Shown in pieces: positions 7,284-17,613 of a DNA stretch of 32,358 bases. The position numbers were made by a program, and so were the translations under genes. Source of the DNA: Defluviicoccus sp. (GTDB lineage Bacteria > Pseudomonadota > Alphaproteobacteria > MPNO01). The notes beneath the pieces were generated by a model that did not search any database, was not told where the DNA came from, and saw only the letters and a program-made list of their open reading frames with translations. The stretch spans positions 1 to 32,358 of the forward strand of contig JAJEHI010000068.1 of assembly GCA_022823775.1 (NCBI GenBank), in the 5' to 3' direction. Each line of letters opens with the position of its first letter. Position 1 is the first letter of the stretch.

Positions 7284-9062
7284 TCAGAATTCGTCGGCAT
7301 CGTGGGCCATGACCGTCGACTTGCCAGCCATGATCTTCAGGAAAAGCCCGGCCGTGTCCGGCAGGATTTTCTGTACGTAGAACCGCGCGGTCTTGAGCTT
7401 GGCCTCATAGAACGCATCGCCGTCCTGCTTTTCCGCGGCGAGTTTGGCCATCCGGCACCACATGTAGCCGACGGCGACGAGCCCGAACATGCGGAGATAG
7501 TCCGATGCCGCCGCCCCGGCCTCTTCGGGATCGCCCAGGCCTCTCCGGGCGACGGTCAAGGTCGCCGTCTGGAGCTTTTCGAGCGCCTTTCCGACCGGCA
7601 CCACGATGTCGGCGAGCGCGGGGTCCTCCCGATTTTCCTCGACGAAGGCGATGGCCGGGTGGAAGAAGTGCCGCAGGAACCGCCCGGCCCGGCGCGGCAG
7701 CTTGCGGCCGACGAGGTCGAGCGCCTGGATGCCGTTCGCGCCCTCGTAGATCTGGCCGATCCGCGCGTCGCGCACCAGCTGCTCCATGCCGTGCTCGCGG
7801 ATATAGCCGTGGCCGCCATGGACCTGGACCGCGAGATTGGTCGCCTCGAAACCGTAATCGGTGAAGAAGGCCTTGACGATCGGCGTCAACAGCTGGACCA
7901 GCTCGTCGGCGTCCTCGCGCACGGCCGCGTCGGGATGACGGCGGGAAATGTCGAGCTGGAGCGCCACCCAGTAGGCGAGCGCCCTGGCGCCCTCGTTGAG
8001 CGCCCGCGCATTCAGCAGCATGCGCCGCACATCGGGGTGGACGATGATGGGATCCGCTGCGGCGTCCGGCTCGGCGGCGCCCTTGAGCGCACGGCCCTGG
8101 CGGCGTTCCCGGGCATAGGCCGCGGCGCTCTGATAGGCGGTCTCTCCGAGCCCGAGGCCCTGCAGCCCGACGCCGAGCCGCGCGCCGTTCATCATGGTGA
8201 ACATGCAGCGGAGCCCCTCGTGCGGCGCGCCGATCAGGTAGCCCTCCGCCTCCTCGAAATGCATCACGCAGGTCGCGGACCCGTGGATACCCATCTTCTT
8301 CTCGATCGAGCCGCACCGGACGCCGTTCGCCGGCCCGGTGCTGCCGTCCGGGTTCGCCTTACGCTTCGGCACGAGAAACAGGCTGATCCCGCGCACGCCC
8401 GCCGGCGCGTCGGGCAGCTTCGCGAGCACCAGGTGGACGATGTTCTCGGTCAGATCGTGCTCGCCGGCCGAGATGAATATCTTGGTACCGGTAATCGCGT
8501 AGCGGTCGTCCCCGATCGGCGTCGCACGGGTGCGGATCTGTCCGAGATCGGTGCCGCAATGGGGTTCGGTCAGGCACATGGTGCCGCTCCAGCTTCCGTC
8601 GGCGAGCCGGGGCAGATAAGTTCCCTTGAGGTCGTCGGCGGCATGGGCGCCGATCAGCGCCGCGGCGCCCTTCGACAGCAGCGGATATACGCCGAAAGCG
8701 AGATTGGTGGAGCAGACCATCTCGTCGAACACCACGCTCACCAGTTCCGGCAGGCCCTGGCCGCCATAGTCGGGCGCCACGGTTACGCCGGTCCAGCCGG
8801 CCTCCACGAAGCGGCGATAGGCCTCCTTGAAGCCCCGCGGCGTCCGCACCGCGCCGTTTTCGTAGTGGCAGCCCTCCTCGTCGGCGGAACGGTTGAGCGG
8901 CAGCAGCGTGTTCTCGCAGAGCCTCGCGCCCTCCTCGATCACGGCGTCGATCACATCCGGCGTCGCCTCTTCGTAGCCGGGCAGGGTCGCCAGCGTGCCG
9001 ACATCGAGGAGCTCGTTGAGCACGAACCGCATGTCGCGGAGCGGCGCCCTGTAGGTCTGCAT
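7284..9062 (-). CDS. Acyl-CoA dehydrogenase with C-terminal extension (DmdC/FadE-like)
   Basis: 592 residues, longer than the classic 380-residue enzymes because it carries the extra C-terminal domain of the large, DmdC-like (3-methylmercaptopropionyl-CoA dehydrogenase) subfamily. Order: N-terminal helical domain (about 1-160), beta domain with MCLTEPHCGTDLGQIRT and ITGTKIFISAGEHD (FAD and substrate contacts), helical domain with VHGGHGYIREHGMEQLVRDARI, and IYEGANGIQALDL, whose E440 is the probable catalytic base. The C-terminal part ends HDADEF. It would oxidise an acyl-CoA to the enoyl-CoA, passing electrons to ETF. GGAGAG lies 8 nt before the ATG. The gene diverges from fadD over a 241-nt gap carrying a plus-strand promoter and a 12-bp palindrome. 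The substrate is unproven; the DmdC label is only subfamily resemblance. Confidence 0.85.
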   Translation of the reverse strand: MQTYRAPLRDMRFVLNELLDVGTLATLPGYEEATPDVIDAVIEEGARLCENTLLPLNRSADEEGCHYENGAVRTPRGFKEAYRRFVEAGWTGVTVAPDYGGQGLPELVSVVFDEMVCSTNLAFGVYPLLSKGAAALIGAHAADDLKGTYLPRLADGSWSGTMCLTEPHCGTDLGQIRTRATPIGDDRYAITGTKIFISAGEHDLTENIVHLVLAKLPDAPAGVRGISLFLVPKRKANPDGSTGPANGVRCGSIEKKMGIHGSATCVMHFEEAEGYLIGAPHEGLRCMFTMMNGARLGVGLQGLGLGETAYQSAAAYARERRQGRALKGAAEPDAAADPIIVHPDVRRMLLNARALNEGARALAYWVALQLDISRRHPDAAVREDADELVQLLTPIVKAFFTDYGFEATNLAVQVHGGHGYIREHGMEQLVRDARIGQIYEGANGIQALDLVGRKLPRRAGRFLRHFFHPAIAFVEENREDPALADIVVPVGKALEKLQTATLTVARRGLGDPEEAGAAASDYLRMFGLVAVGYMWCRMAKLAAEKQDGDAFYEAKLKTARFYVQKILPDTAGLFLKIMAGKSTVMAHDADEF

Positions 9063-9119
9063 TACGGTCTCTCCCGTTCCGCGATCCGGCCGCGGGCCGG
9101 CACCATGCCACAGCGCCGG

Positions 9120-9131
9120 ATCGCATGCGAT
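9120..9131. promoter_or_regulatory. 12-bp perfect palindrome between divergent fad genes
   Basis: ATCGCATGCGAT is its own reverse complement and lies 58 nt upstream of the acyl-CoA dehydrogenase start and about 77 nt upstream of the fadD promoter -35. The position suits an operator for a dimeric fatty-acid regulator (TetR or GntR type), but no regulator gene is nearby and a short palindrome may be chance. Confidence 0.3.
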
Positions 9132-9207
9132 ACCGCGCGCGTTTTCCCGTCCGCGCCATGTTCAACCGGACGGTGCAAAGTCCTCATATCGCAAGCGGGA
9201 TCGTGCC

Positions 9208-9236
9208 TTGACGGTATTTCGCGGGATTTCCATAGT
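9208..9236 (+). promoter_or_regulatory. Sigma70-type promoter of the fadD operon
   Basis: TTGACG at 9208-9213 (5 of 6 to TTGACA), an exact 17-nt spacer, and CATAGT at 9231-9236 (4 of 6 to TATAAT). It points at the fadD ATG at 9304, giving a leader of about 60 nt. Confidence 0.5.
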
Positions 9237-9303
9237 TCGCTTCGGCGGCGCGGTCGAACCGGCCTTGAGCCGCGGCAAACTCCCGTCGGAAGGATCGGAG
9301 CGC

Positions 9304-11028
9304 ATGGCAGAGAGCGACGCCCGAAGCGGCGCCCACCCCTGGGAAAAATCCTACCCGGCGAATGTCGACTGGCATGCCGAGATTCCCACCGGCCCGCTGC
9401 ACCTGCTGCTGGACGAAGCGGCGGCCCGCCACGCCGACCGCCCCGCGATCGATTTCCTGGACCGCGTCATGAGCTATGCGGAGGTCGGCGCGCTCGCGGC
9501 CAAGGCGGCGGAGGGATTCCAGAAACTCGGGGTGGCCAAGGGCCGCAAGGTCGGCCTGCTCCTGCCCAACTGTCCGGCCTCGGTCATATGCTATTTCGGC
9601 GTGCTCAAGGCGGGCGGCACGGTGGTCAATTTCAACCCGCTCTACGCCATCGAGGAGATCAAGAAACAGATCGAGGATTCGGAGACGGACATCCTCGTCA
9701 CCCTCGACCTCTCGCTCCTCTACGACAAGGCCCGCGCCGCCCTGGAGGAAACGCGGCTGACCCATCTGGTGGTCTGTCCGATGGCGGAGATGCTGCCGCG
9801 CCTCAAGGGTCTGCTCTTCCCCATCGTCAAGCGCAAGGAAATCGCCAGCGTTCCTAGCGATTCCCGCCATGTGTCCTTCCGGGCGCTGACCGACAACGCG
9901 GGTAAGCCCGAGCCGATCGAAGTCGACCCCGAGAACGACATCGCGGTGCTTCAATACACCGGCGGCACGACCGGCACGTCGAAGGGCGCGATGCTGACCC
10001 ACGCCAACCTCACCGCGAACGCGGCCCAGGCGACGATGGTGATGCCGGATGCCGAGGAAGGCGGAGAGATCATGGTCGGGGTGCTGCCGCTGTTCCATGT
10101 CTTCGCGATGACGGTGGTGATGAATTTCAGCATCCGCCTCGGCGCCAAGATGATCCTGCTGCCCCGCTTCGAGCTCGACACCGTCCTCAAGGTGATCGAC
10201 AAGAAACGGCCGACCCTTTTTCCCGCGGTGCCGACCATCTACATCGCGATCAACGACCACCCCGATGTCGCGGCGGGCAAGTGCGACCTCTCCTCCATCA
10301 AGCTCTGCCTTTCCGGCGGCGCCGCGCTGCCGCGCGAGGTTCAGGACCGTTTCCAGACTCTGTCGGGCTGCACGCTCGTGGAAGGCTACGGGCTCAGCGA
10401 GACCTCGCCGATCGCGACCTGCAACCCGACCGTTCCCGGCGGCAGCCGCGAAGGTTCGCTCGGTCTCCCGGTTCCCGGGACCGTGGTCGAGATCACCTCG
10501 ATCGACGCCCCGGACTCCGTGCTCCCGCAGGGCGAGACGGGCGAGATCTGCATCAGCGGCCCGCAGGTGATGAAGGGCTACTGGAACCGGGACGAGGAGA
10601 ACGCCAAGGCTCTCTCCGGCGGGCGCTTCCACACCGGGGACGTGGGCCATATCGACGAGGACGGGTATGTCTACCTCATCGACCGGCTCAAGGAAGTCAT
10701 CATCGCCGGCGGCTACAACATCTACCCCCGCCATGTCGAGGAGGCGATCTACAAGCACCCGTCGGTGCTGGAGGTGACGGTCATCGGGGTCGACGACGCC
10801 CGCCGCCAGCAGACCGTCAAGGCCTTCGTACGGCTGAAGGACGGCGAGAGCCTCGCCGCCGACGAGCTGACGACCTTCCTCGAGGACAAGCTCTCGCCGA
10901 TAGAGATGCCCAAGCAGATCGAATTCCGCGACGAGCTCCCGAAGACGATCATCGGCAAGCTGTCCAAAAAGGAGCTGGTGGCCGAAGAGGCCGCCAAGCG
11001 GGATGCGGCCGCCGATGGCTCGGATTGA
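9304..11028 (+). CDS. fadD: Long-chain fatty-acid-CoA ligase
   Basis: 574 residues from the ATG at 9304 (GGAG 7 nt upstream); an upstream in-frame start at 9208 falls inside the promoter and is rejected. An ANL-superfamily adenylating enzyme. Motifs in order: the AMP-binding loop YTGGTTGTSKGAM (about 218-230), CLSGGAALPREV, the A5 motif GYGLSETSP, the hinge region with FHTGDVGHIDEDGY and DRLKEVIIAGGYNIYP, and the C-terminal lysine motif TIIGKLSKKEL. It activates a free carboxylic acid to acyl-AMP, then acyl-CoA. It is the first gene of a plus-strand operon with thiolase (51 nt downstream) and fadB, so it most likely feeds beta-oxidation. Chain-length preference is not readable from sequence. 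Confidence 0.9.
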   Translation: MAESDARSGAHPWEKSYPANVDWHAEIPTGPLHLLLDEAAARHADRPAIDFLDRVMSYAEVGALAAKAAEGFQKLGVAKGRKVGLLLPNCPASVICYFGVLKAGGTVVNFNPLYAIEEIKKQIEDSETDILVTLDLSLLYDKARAALEETRLTHLVVCPMAEMLPRLKGLLFPIVKRKEIASVPSDSRHVSFRALTDNAGKPEPIEVDPENDIAVLQYTGGTTGTSKGAMLTHANLTANAAQATMVMPDAEEGGEIMVGVLPLFHVFAMTVVMNFSIRLGAKMILLPRFELDTVLKVIDKKRPTLFPAVPTIYIAINDHPDVAAGKCDLSSIKLCLSGGAALPREVQDRFQTLSGCTLVEGYGLSETSPIATCNPTVPGGSREGSLGLPVPGTVVEITSIDAPDSVLPQGETGEICISGPQVMKGYWNRDEENAKALSGGRFHTGDVGHIDEDGYVYLIDRLKEVIIAGGYNIYPRHVEEAIYKHPSVLEVTVIGVDDARRQQTVKAFVRLKDGESLAADELTTFLEDKLSPIEMPKQIEFRDELPKTIIGKLSKKELVAEEAAKRDAAADGSD

Positions 11029-11079
11029 CCGCGGCCCAGCGCCCGGCAACGCACACAACAGACCGCGAGGCACCCGACC

Positions 11080-12215
<1,136 letters not shown>

Positions 12216-12216
<1 letters not shown>

Positions 12217-14543
12217 TGGCGATCGAGAAGGCCGCCGTCGTCGGCGCCGGCCTGATGGGCGGCGCCATCGCCGCCCACATCGCCAACGCCGGCCACGATG
12301 TCGTGCTGCTCGACATCGTTCCGGAGGGCGGGGGCGACCGGAACGCGCTGGCCGAGGGCGCGGTCGCGCGGATGCTCAAGGACGATCCCGCGCCTTTCAT
12401 GGACAGGTCGGACGCGAAACGCATCGCGACGGGAAATATCGAGGACCATCTGGACCTGCTGGGCGACGCGGACTGGATCGTCGAGGCGGTGACCGAACGG
12501 GTCGAGGTCAAGCAAGACGTCTACCGCCGGATCGATTCCGCGCGCAAGAAGGGCTCGATCGTTTCGTCCAACACGTCGACCATCCTGTGGCGTGCGCTGA
12601 CCGACGGGATGCCGGAGAGCTTCGCGCGCGATTTCCTGATCACCCATTTCTTCAACCCGCCCCGCTACATGCGGCTGCTGGAAGTGGCGGCGGGCCCCGC
12701 CACGCGGGAAGACGCGGTGGAGGCGGTTTCCGGCTTCGCGGACCGCAAGCTCGGCAAGAGCGTCGTCAGATGCAACGACACCCCCGGCTTTATCGCCAAC
12801 CGGATCGGCACCTACTGGCTGGTCGCCGCCATCGGGGCGGCGCTCGAAGACGGCATCGCGGTGGAAGAAGCCGACGCGCTCCTCGGCCGCCCGATCGGAG
12901 CGCCGAAGACCGGCGTGTTCGGCCTGCTCGATCTGGTGGGTCTGGACCTGATGCCGCTGGTCGGCCGCAGTCTCACGCAGTCCTTGCCGGCCGACGATCC
13001 GTTGCGCGTCATCTACGTCGAGCCGGACATCGTCGCCTCGATGATCGCCGACGGTTGCACCGGGCGCAAAGGCAAGGGCGGGTTCTACAGGCTCGATCCG
13101 GAGTCGAAGAAAAGGGAAAAGCAGGCGATCGACCTGCGGACGGGCGAGTACGCTCCCGCCCGGCGCCCACGGCTCGCGAGCATAGAAGACGCCGCGGGCT
13201 CCCTCCGCGCCCTGCTCGACTCTCCCGACAGGACCGGCGCCTATGCCTGGAAGGTGATGTCGGGGACGCTCGCCTACGCCGCCCGGCTGGTGCCCGAGAT
13301 CGCGGGCGACGTGGAAGCGGTCGATCGGGCCATGCGCCTCGGTTACAACTGGAAGCGCGGCCCGTTCGAGCTGATCGACGACCTGGGCGCGGAGTGGTTC
13401 GCCGGAAAGCTCGCCGCCGAGGACAGGGAGGTGCCGCCGGTCCTCCGGGCGGCGGTCGACAGCGGCGCGTTCTACCGGTCCTCCGAAGGACGCCATGACG
13501 GTCTCGCGGAAGGCGGCCGCTACCGCCCGATAACCCGCCCCGAGGGGGTGCTCCTTCTCTCCGACATCAAACGAACCGGAACGCCGCTGGCTCGCAACGG
13601 CTCGGCGAGCCTGTGGGATATCGGGGACGGCGTCGCCTGCCTCGAATTCCACACCAAGATGAACGCCCTCGACAGCGAGATCATGGCGCTGATCGGCAAA
13701 TCGATGGAGATCGTCGAAGGCGGGATGAAGGCGCTGGCGATCCACAACGAGGGCGGCAACTTCTCTGTCGGGATGAACCTCGGCGTCGCCCTCTTCGCCG
13801 TCAATGTGGGTGCCTGGCCGATGATCGAAGAGGCGGTCAGGCAAGGGCAGGAAGCCTTCAAGGCACTCAAGTTCGCGCCGTTTCCCGTGGTCGGCGCACC
13901 TTCGGGGATGGCGCTCGGCGGGGGCTGCGAAATCCTCCTGCACTGCGACGCCGTTCAGGCCCACGCCGAAAGCTATATGGGGCTCGTCGAAGTGGGCGTC
14001 GGGATCGTGCCGGGATGGGGCGGCTGCAAGGAGATGATGCTGCGCGGGTTGGCCGGCGGCCGGCCCGGATTGGGCGGTGCGATGCCGGCCGTCTCCAAAG
14101 TCTTCGAGACCATCGGCCTGGCCAAGGTCTCGCGCTCCGCGAAGGAGGCCCGGAAGCTCGGCTTTCTGCGCGATGGCGACGGGATCAGCGCCAACCGCGA
14201 CCGCTTGCTGGCCGATGCAAAGGCGAGGGCGCTGACCCTCGCGGAGGACTACGCGCCGCCGGAGCCGGCGACGGTCAAGCTGCCCGGCAAGACCGGGCGG
14301 ATCGCGCTCCGGATGGCGGTCAAGGGGCTCGCCAAGACCCGCAAGGCGACGCCCCACGACCTCGTGGTGGTGGACCGCCTCGGCGCCGTGCTGACCGGCG
14401 GCGATACCGACGCCACCACGGAAGTCCCCGAAGACCGGTTCTCGGAGCTGGAGCGCGAAGCGATCCTGGATCTGATGCGGATGCCGGCCACCATCGCCCG
14501 CATGGAGCACATGCTGGAGACCGGCAAGCCGCTCAGGAACTGA
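12216..14543 (+). CDS. fadB: 3-hydroxyacyl-CoA dehydrogenase / enoyl-CoA hydratase fusion
   Basis: 775 residues from the ATG inside the thiolase stop. The 3-hydroxyacyl-CoA dehydrogenase half comes first: Rossmann fold VVGAGLMGGAIAAH, FLITHFFNPPRYMRLLEV with the active-site histidine, and NDTPGFIANRIG. A second dehydrogenase C-terminal repeat follows (LGYNWKRGPFELID). The crotonase half is C-terminal, with APSGMALGGGCEILLHCD and MGLVEVGVGIVPGWGG carrying both catalytic glutamates. This dehydrogenase-then-hydratase order is the reverse of E. coli FadB and matches the FadN/YusL-like arrangement. It performs hydration of enoyl-CoA and oxidation of 3-hydroxyacyl-CoA with NAD+. Its end converges on the binding-protein gene with only 10 nt between them. 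Confidence 0.9.
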
Positions 14544-14556
14544 CGGCGGGGCGTCA
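14541..14556. repeat. Small inverted repeat spanning two convergent stop codons
   Basis: TGACG (14541-14545) and CGTCA (14552-14556) are perfect inverted arms around GCGGGG. The fadB TGA and the minus-strand binding-protein TGA are the outer bases of the two arms. The stem is only 5 bp with no T-run, so at best a weak terminator. Confidence 0.3.
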
Positions 14557-15705
14557 CTCGAAGCGCGCCAGCTCCTTCCATGCGCCGCCCTCGACCACCG
14601 AGAGGATGATCGTTTCGGCGCCCTGATGATCGTCGGCCGAGTATGAGATTCGGGTGTCCAGATAGGGGTCGTAATAGTCGAGGCTTTCCATCGCCTTCAG
14701 GAAGCTGTCGACGGTAAGGTCCCTGCCCGCCTTTTCCAGCGCCATGGTAAAGCTGACCGCGCCGGCATAACCCAGCAGCGCCCCGGTGCCGGGGAATTTT
14801 CCGTACGCCTTCTTGTAGGCCGCGATGAAGGCCGCCGGTTCCTTCCGGTCGGCCCGCGCCGCGAGGTCCGACCAGGCCGCGGCGGCGTACAACCCCTCGG
14901 TGATTCCTCCCGGCACCTTAGCGACCACGGTGTGAAACGCGCCCGACGAACCGACGAACCTGATGCCGCTCACGCCGAGCTTCCTGGCGGTGCCCATGAC
15001 GGTGATGGTCTGACGCACCGTGAGCGCCAGACCGATCATCTCGCATCCGGCCGCCTTCAGCTTTTGCAGGGAGCCGATGAAATCCGCCTCGTCCGGCTTG
15101 TGCGCGGTATCCGCGACATAGTTCAGGGCGGCGTTCGCGCCGGCCTCGTCGACCAGGCCGGCCTTTATCTCCTTGCCGAAATCGGTCGGGATGTACATGG
15201 CGCAGAGTTTCGACACGCCGTGGTTCTTCGCCATGTAGCGCGCCGCTTGCCGGAGCTCGTCGTAGTAAAAGGCGGCGCCGGCGAAACGGAGCCTGATGGG
15301 CTCGCTCAGAATCTGCCGGGCCAGGGTCATGGGAAAGACGTTCGGAATGTTCTTCGGGGTCGTCAGCTTGAAACCGGCGATGTTCATCGGCGTGCCCAGC
15401 GACAGCAGCATCGCGAACACCTTGTCCCGGTTGACGAGCTTGTTGTAGCCCTGCAACGCTTTCGGCATCTGGTAGCTGCTGTCTTCCACGACGAAGCGGA
15501 TCTTCCGGCCGTGGATGCCGCCGGACGCGTTCACCGCGTTGAAATGCATCTGCGCCGCCTTGATGGAGGGCGCTCCGAATGCGGCAAAGGGTCCGGACAG
15601 GTCGCTGACCGAACCGACCACGACCTCGGTGTCGCCGACGCCCTGCCCCGCCAGCGCGGGGGCGGCAACGAACGCCGCCAGGGCGGTCAATCTCGGAAAT
15701 TTCAT
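14554..15705 (-). CDS. livK: Periplasmic substrate-binding protein of a branched-chain-type ABC transporter
   Basis: 383 residues with a short signal peptide ending ALAAFVAAPALA (cleavage about residue 19) and a Leu/Ile/Val-binding-protein fold (Peripla_BP_6): VVVGSVSDLSGPFAAFG, AAQMHFNAVNASGGIHGRKI, and KLCAMYIPTDFGKE in the second lobe. It is the last gene of the minus-strand liv operon, 18 nt after the acyl-CoA synthetase. Family members bind amino acids, but many alphaproteobacterial relatives bind aromatic or aliphatic carboxylates. The intervening CoA ligase makes a carboxylic-acid ligand more likely than an amino acid; that is inference. It ends 10 nt from the convergent fadB stop. Confidence 0.85.
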   Translation of the reverse strand: MKFPRLTALAAFVAAPALAGQGVGDTEVVVGSVSDLSGPFAAFGAPSIKAAQMHFNAVNASGGIHGRKIRFVVEDSSYQMPKALQGYNKLVNRDKVFAMLLSLGTPMNIAGFKLTTPKNIPNVFPMTLARQILSEPIRLRFAGAAFYYDELRQAARYMAKNHGVSKLCAMYIPTDFGKEIKAGLVDEAGANAALNYVADTAHKPDEADFIGSLQKLKAAGCEMIGLALTVRQTITVMGTARKLGVSGIRFVGSSGAFHTVVAKVPGGITEGLYAAAAWSDLAARADRKEPAAFIAAYKKAYGKFPGTGALLGYAGAVSFTMALEKAGRDLTVDSFLKAMESLDYYDPYLDTRISYSADDHQGAETIILSVVEGGAWKELARFE

Positions 15706-15723
15706 TTTCGATCTCCGTTGTCT

Positions 15724-17613
15724 TCAATACATCTCTTCGATCAGCCGCTTGTGCTTCCGCTCGACATGTCGGCGCCGCAACTTCATCGTCGGCGTCAGCT
15801 CGTCATCCTCGGCGGTAAGCAGAATGTCCAGCAAGCGAAAATCCTTGACCTGCTCGACGGAGGCCAGCCGGGCGTTCACCGCCTCGACTTCGGTGCGAAC
15901 CAGCTCCCGCACCGGCGGCGCGGCGCAGAGCGAGGCGAAGTCGGAAAAGGGCACGCGGTTCTCCTGCGCGAACCGCTCCACGTTCTCCCGGTCGATCAGG
16001 ATGAGCGCGGTCAGGTAGCGGCGCCGATCGCCGACGACGATCGCGTCGGCGACGTAGGGCGAGAATTTCACCATGTTCTCGATCCCCGCCGGGCTGACGT
16101 TCTTGCCGCCCGCGGTGATGATGATGTCCTTGATGCGTCCGGTAATCCAGAGGAAGCCGTCGTCGTCGGTGCGTCCGACGTCGCCGGTGTGGAGCCAGCC
16201 GTCACGGACGGTCCGGGCCGTCGTTTCACGATCGTTCCAGTAACCCTTGAAGACGACCGGACCCCGGGCGAGTATCTCTCCGTCAGGGCCGATTTTCAGC
16301 TCGACTCCCGGCACGACGGGGCCGACGGAGCCGATTCTGTTCCGGTCCGGAAGGTTGACCGAGAGGATGCCCGAACTCTCCGTCTGCCCGTACCCTTCGA
16401 GCATCGCGAGGCCGATCGCCCAGTACCATTTTACCAGATCGGGCGATATGGGGGCGGCGCCGGTTGCGATGTGACGCGCGCGGTCCAGGCCGATCATTCG
16501 CCGCAGATTGGCGAGGACCAGCCGGTCCCAAAACCTGAAACGCGCCTCCAGGCCCCAGGGCACCTTGCGCCCGCCCGTCAGGTACTCGGCACGCGCCATC
16601 CCGCAGGCCAACGCGCGGTCGTAGGCCCAGCGGCCGGCCGGCGTTGCCTCCGCGGCCATGACCGAGACACGGGAATGAATCTTTTCCCAGACCCTGGGCA
16701 CCGCGGTAAACGACGCTGGGGATACCTCGCGCAGGTTGTCGAAGACGGTCTCGATGCTTTCCGCGAAGTTCACCACGGATTTCGCGAGGATCGGAACGAA
16801 TACCGAGACCAGACGCTCGAGCACGTGGCACAGCGGGAGAAAGCAGAGCTGTTCGTCGCCCTCTCGCGTGGTCAACACCCGCTGACAGGTCGTCGCCGAG
16901 ACGAGGATGTTCCGATGCGAGATCATGGCTCCCTTCGGACGCCCGGTCGTGCCCGAGGTGTAGATCAGGACCGCGACGTCGTCCGGACGCGAGGCCGCCG
17001 TCTCGCGCTCGAACCGGCGGGCATCCCGCTCGTGTTCCAGGCGGCCGGTCTCATAGAGCTCGTCCAGGAAAAGGACCTGTGCATCGGCGAAGTCGTGCAG
17101 GCCCTCGCTGTCGAGCACGATGCACTTCAGAATTTCGGGAACCCGGTCGCGGATTTCGAGGAATTTGTCCAGCTGCTCCGCGTTCTCCGCGATCAGGAAC
17201 CGGCTTCCCGAATGGCGGAGCAGAAAAGCGACCTGCTCGGCGCTGTCGGTCGGGTAGATGCCCGAGACGATGCCGCCCATGCACTGGATGCCGAGATCGG
17301 CGTAGATCCATTCCTTGTTGTCTTCGGAAAGTACCGAGACGACACCGCCCCGCTCCAATCCGAGCGCGGCCAGCCCCAGGCCGATGGCCCGGGCGGCGTC
17401 GAGGAACTCCGCCCAGGAATGGCTCTTCCAGATACCGAGATGCTTTTCGCGATGGGCGGTGCGCCCGCCCAGCGTCCGACATCGGTGAAGGAACAGCTTG
17501 GGAAGGGTATCGCAGCCGTCCACGAGACAGGCATCCCCTCCGATGCCGGCGCGGGCACCGCTCGTCGGCGAATCTGGCGTATGGGGGCTGAGATCTTGCA
17601 CCGCCGCCCTCAC
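15724..17613 (-). CDS. AMP-forming acyl-CoA synthetase embedded in the liv operon (FAA1/FadD15-like)
   Basis: 629 residues from a GTG whose first bases overlap the livF stop (GTGA). ANL motifs are complete: YTSGTTGRPKGAMISH (near residue 217), FLPLCHVLERL, IATGAAPISPDLV, GYGQTESSG, WLHTGDVGRTDDDGF and GRIKDIIITAGGKNVSP. The long C-terminal region (VKDFRLL...LTPTMKLRRRHV) places it in the large FAA1/FadD15 group of long-chain acyl-CoA synthetases rather than the FadD type encoded at 9304. Activating the incoming carboxylate to its CoA ester would trap it in the cell. Because GGAGG lies only 2 nt from the GTG, a second GTG four codons in (17601) is an alternative start. Confidence 0.88.
   Translation of the reverse strand: MRAAVQDLSPHTPDSPTSGARAGIGGDACLVDGCDTLPKLFLHRCRTLGGRTAHREKHLGIWKSHSWAEFLDAARAIGLGLAALGLERGGVVSVLSEDNKEWIYADLGIQCMGGIVSGIYPTDSAEQVAFLLRHSGSRFLIAENAEQLDKFLEIRDRVPEILKCIVLDSEGLHDFADAQVLFLDELYETGRLEHERDARRFERETAASRPDDVAVLIYTSGTTGRPKGAMISHRNILVSATTCQRVLTTREGDEQLCFLPLCHVLERLVSVFVPILAKSVVNFAESIETVFDNLREVSPASFTAVPRVWEKIHSRVSVMAAEATPAGRWAYDRALACGMARAEYLTGGRKVPWGLEARFRFWDRLVLANLRRMIGLDRARHIATGAAPISPDLVKWYWAIGLAMLEGYGQTESSGILSVNLPDRNRIGSVGPVVPGVELKIGPDGEILARGPVVFKGYWNDRETTARTVRDGWLHTGDVGRTDDDGFLWITGRIKDIIITAGGKNVSPAGIENMVKFSPYVADAIVVGDRRRYLTALILIDRENVERFAQENRVPFSDFASLCAAPPVRELVRTEVEAVNARLASVEQVKDFRLLDILLTAEDDELTPTMKLRRRHVERKHKRLIEEMY

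Noticed and set aside
6282..9857. A 1191-codon plus-strand open frame
   Set aside because: It lies antisense to the FAD monooxygenase and acyl-CoA dehydrogenase genes, has no recognisable domains and the Arg/Asp/His-rich composition of an antisense frame in GC-rich DNA.
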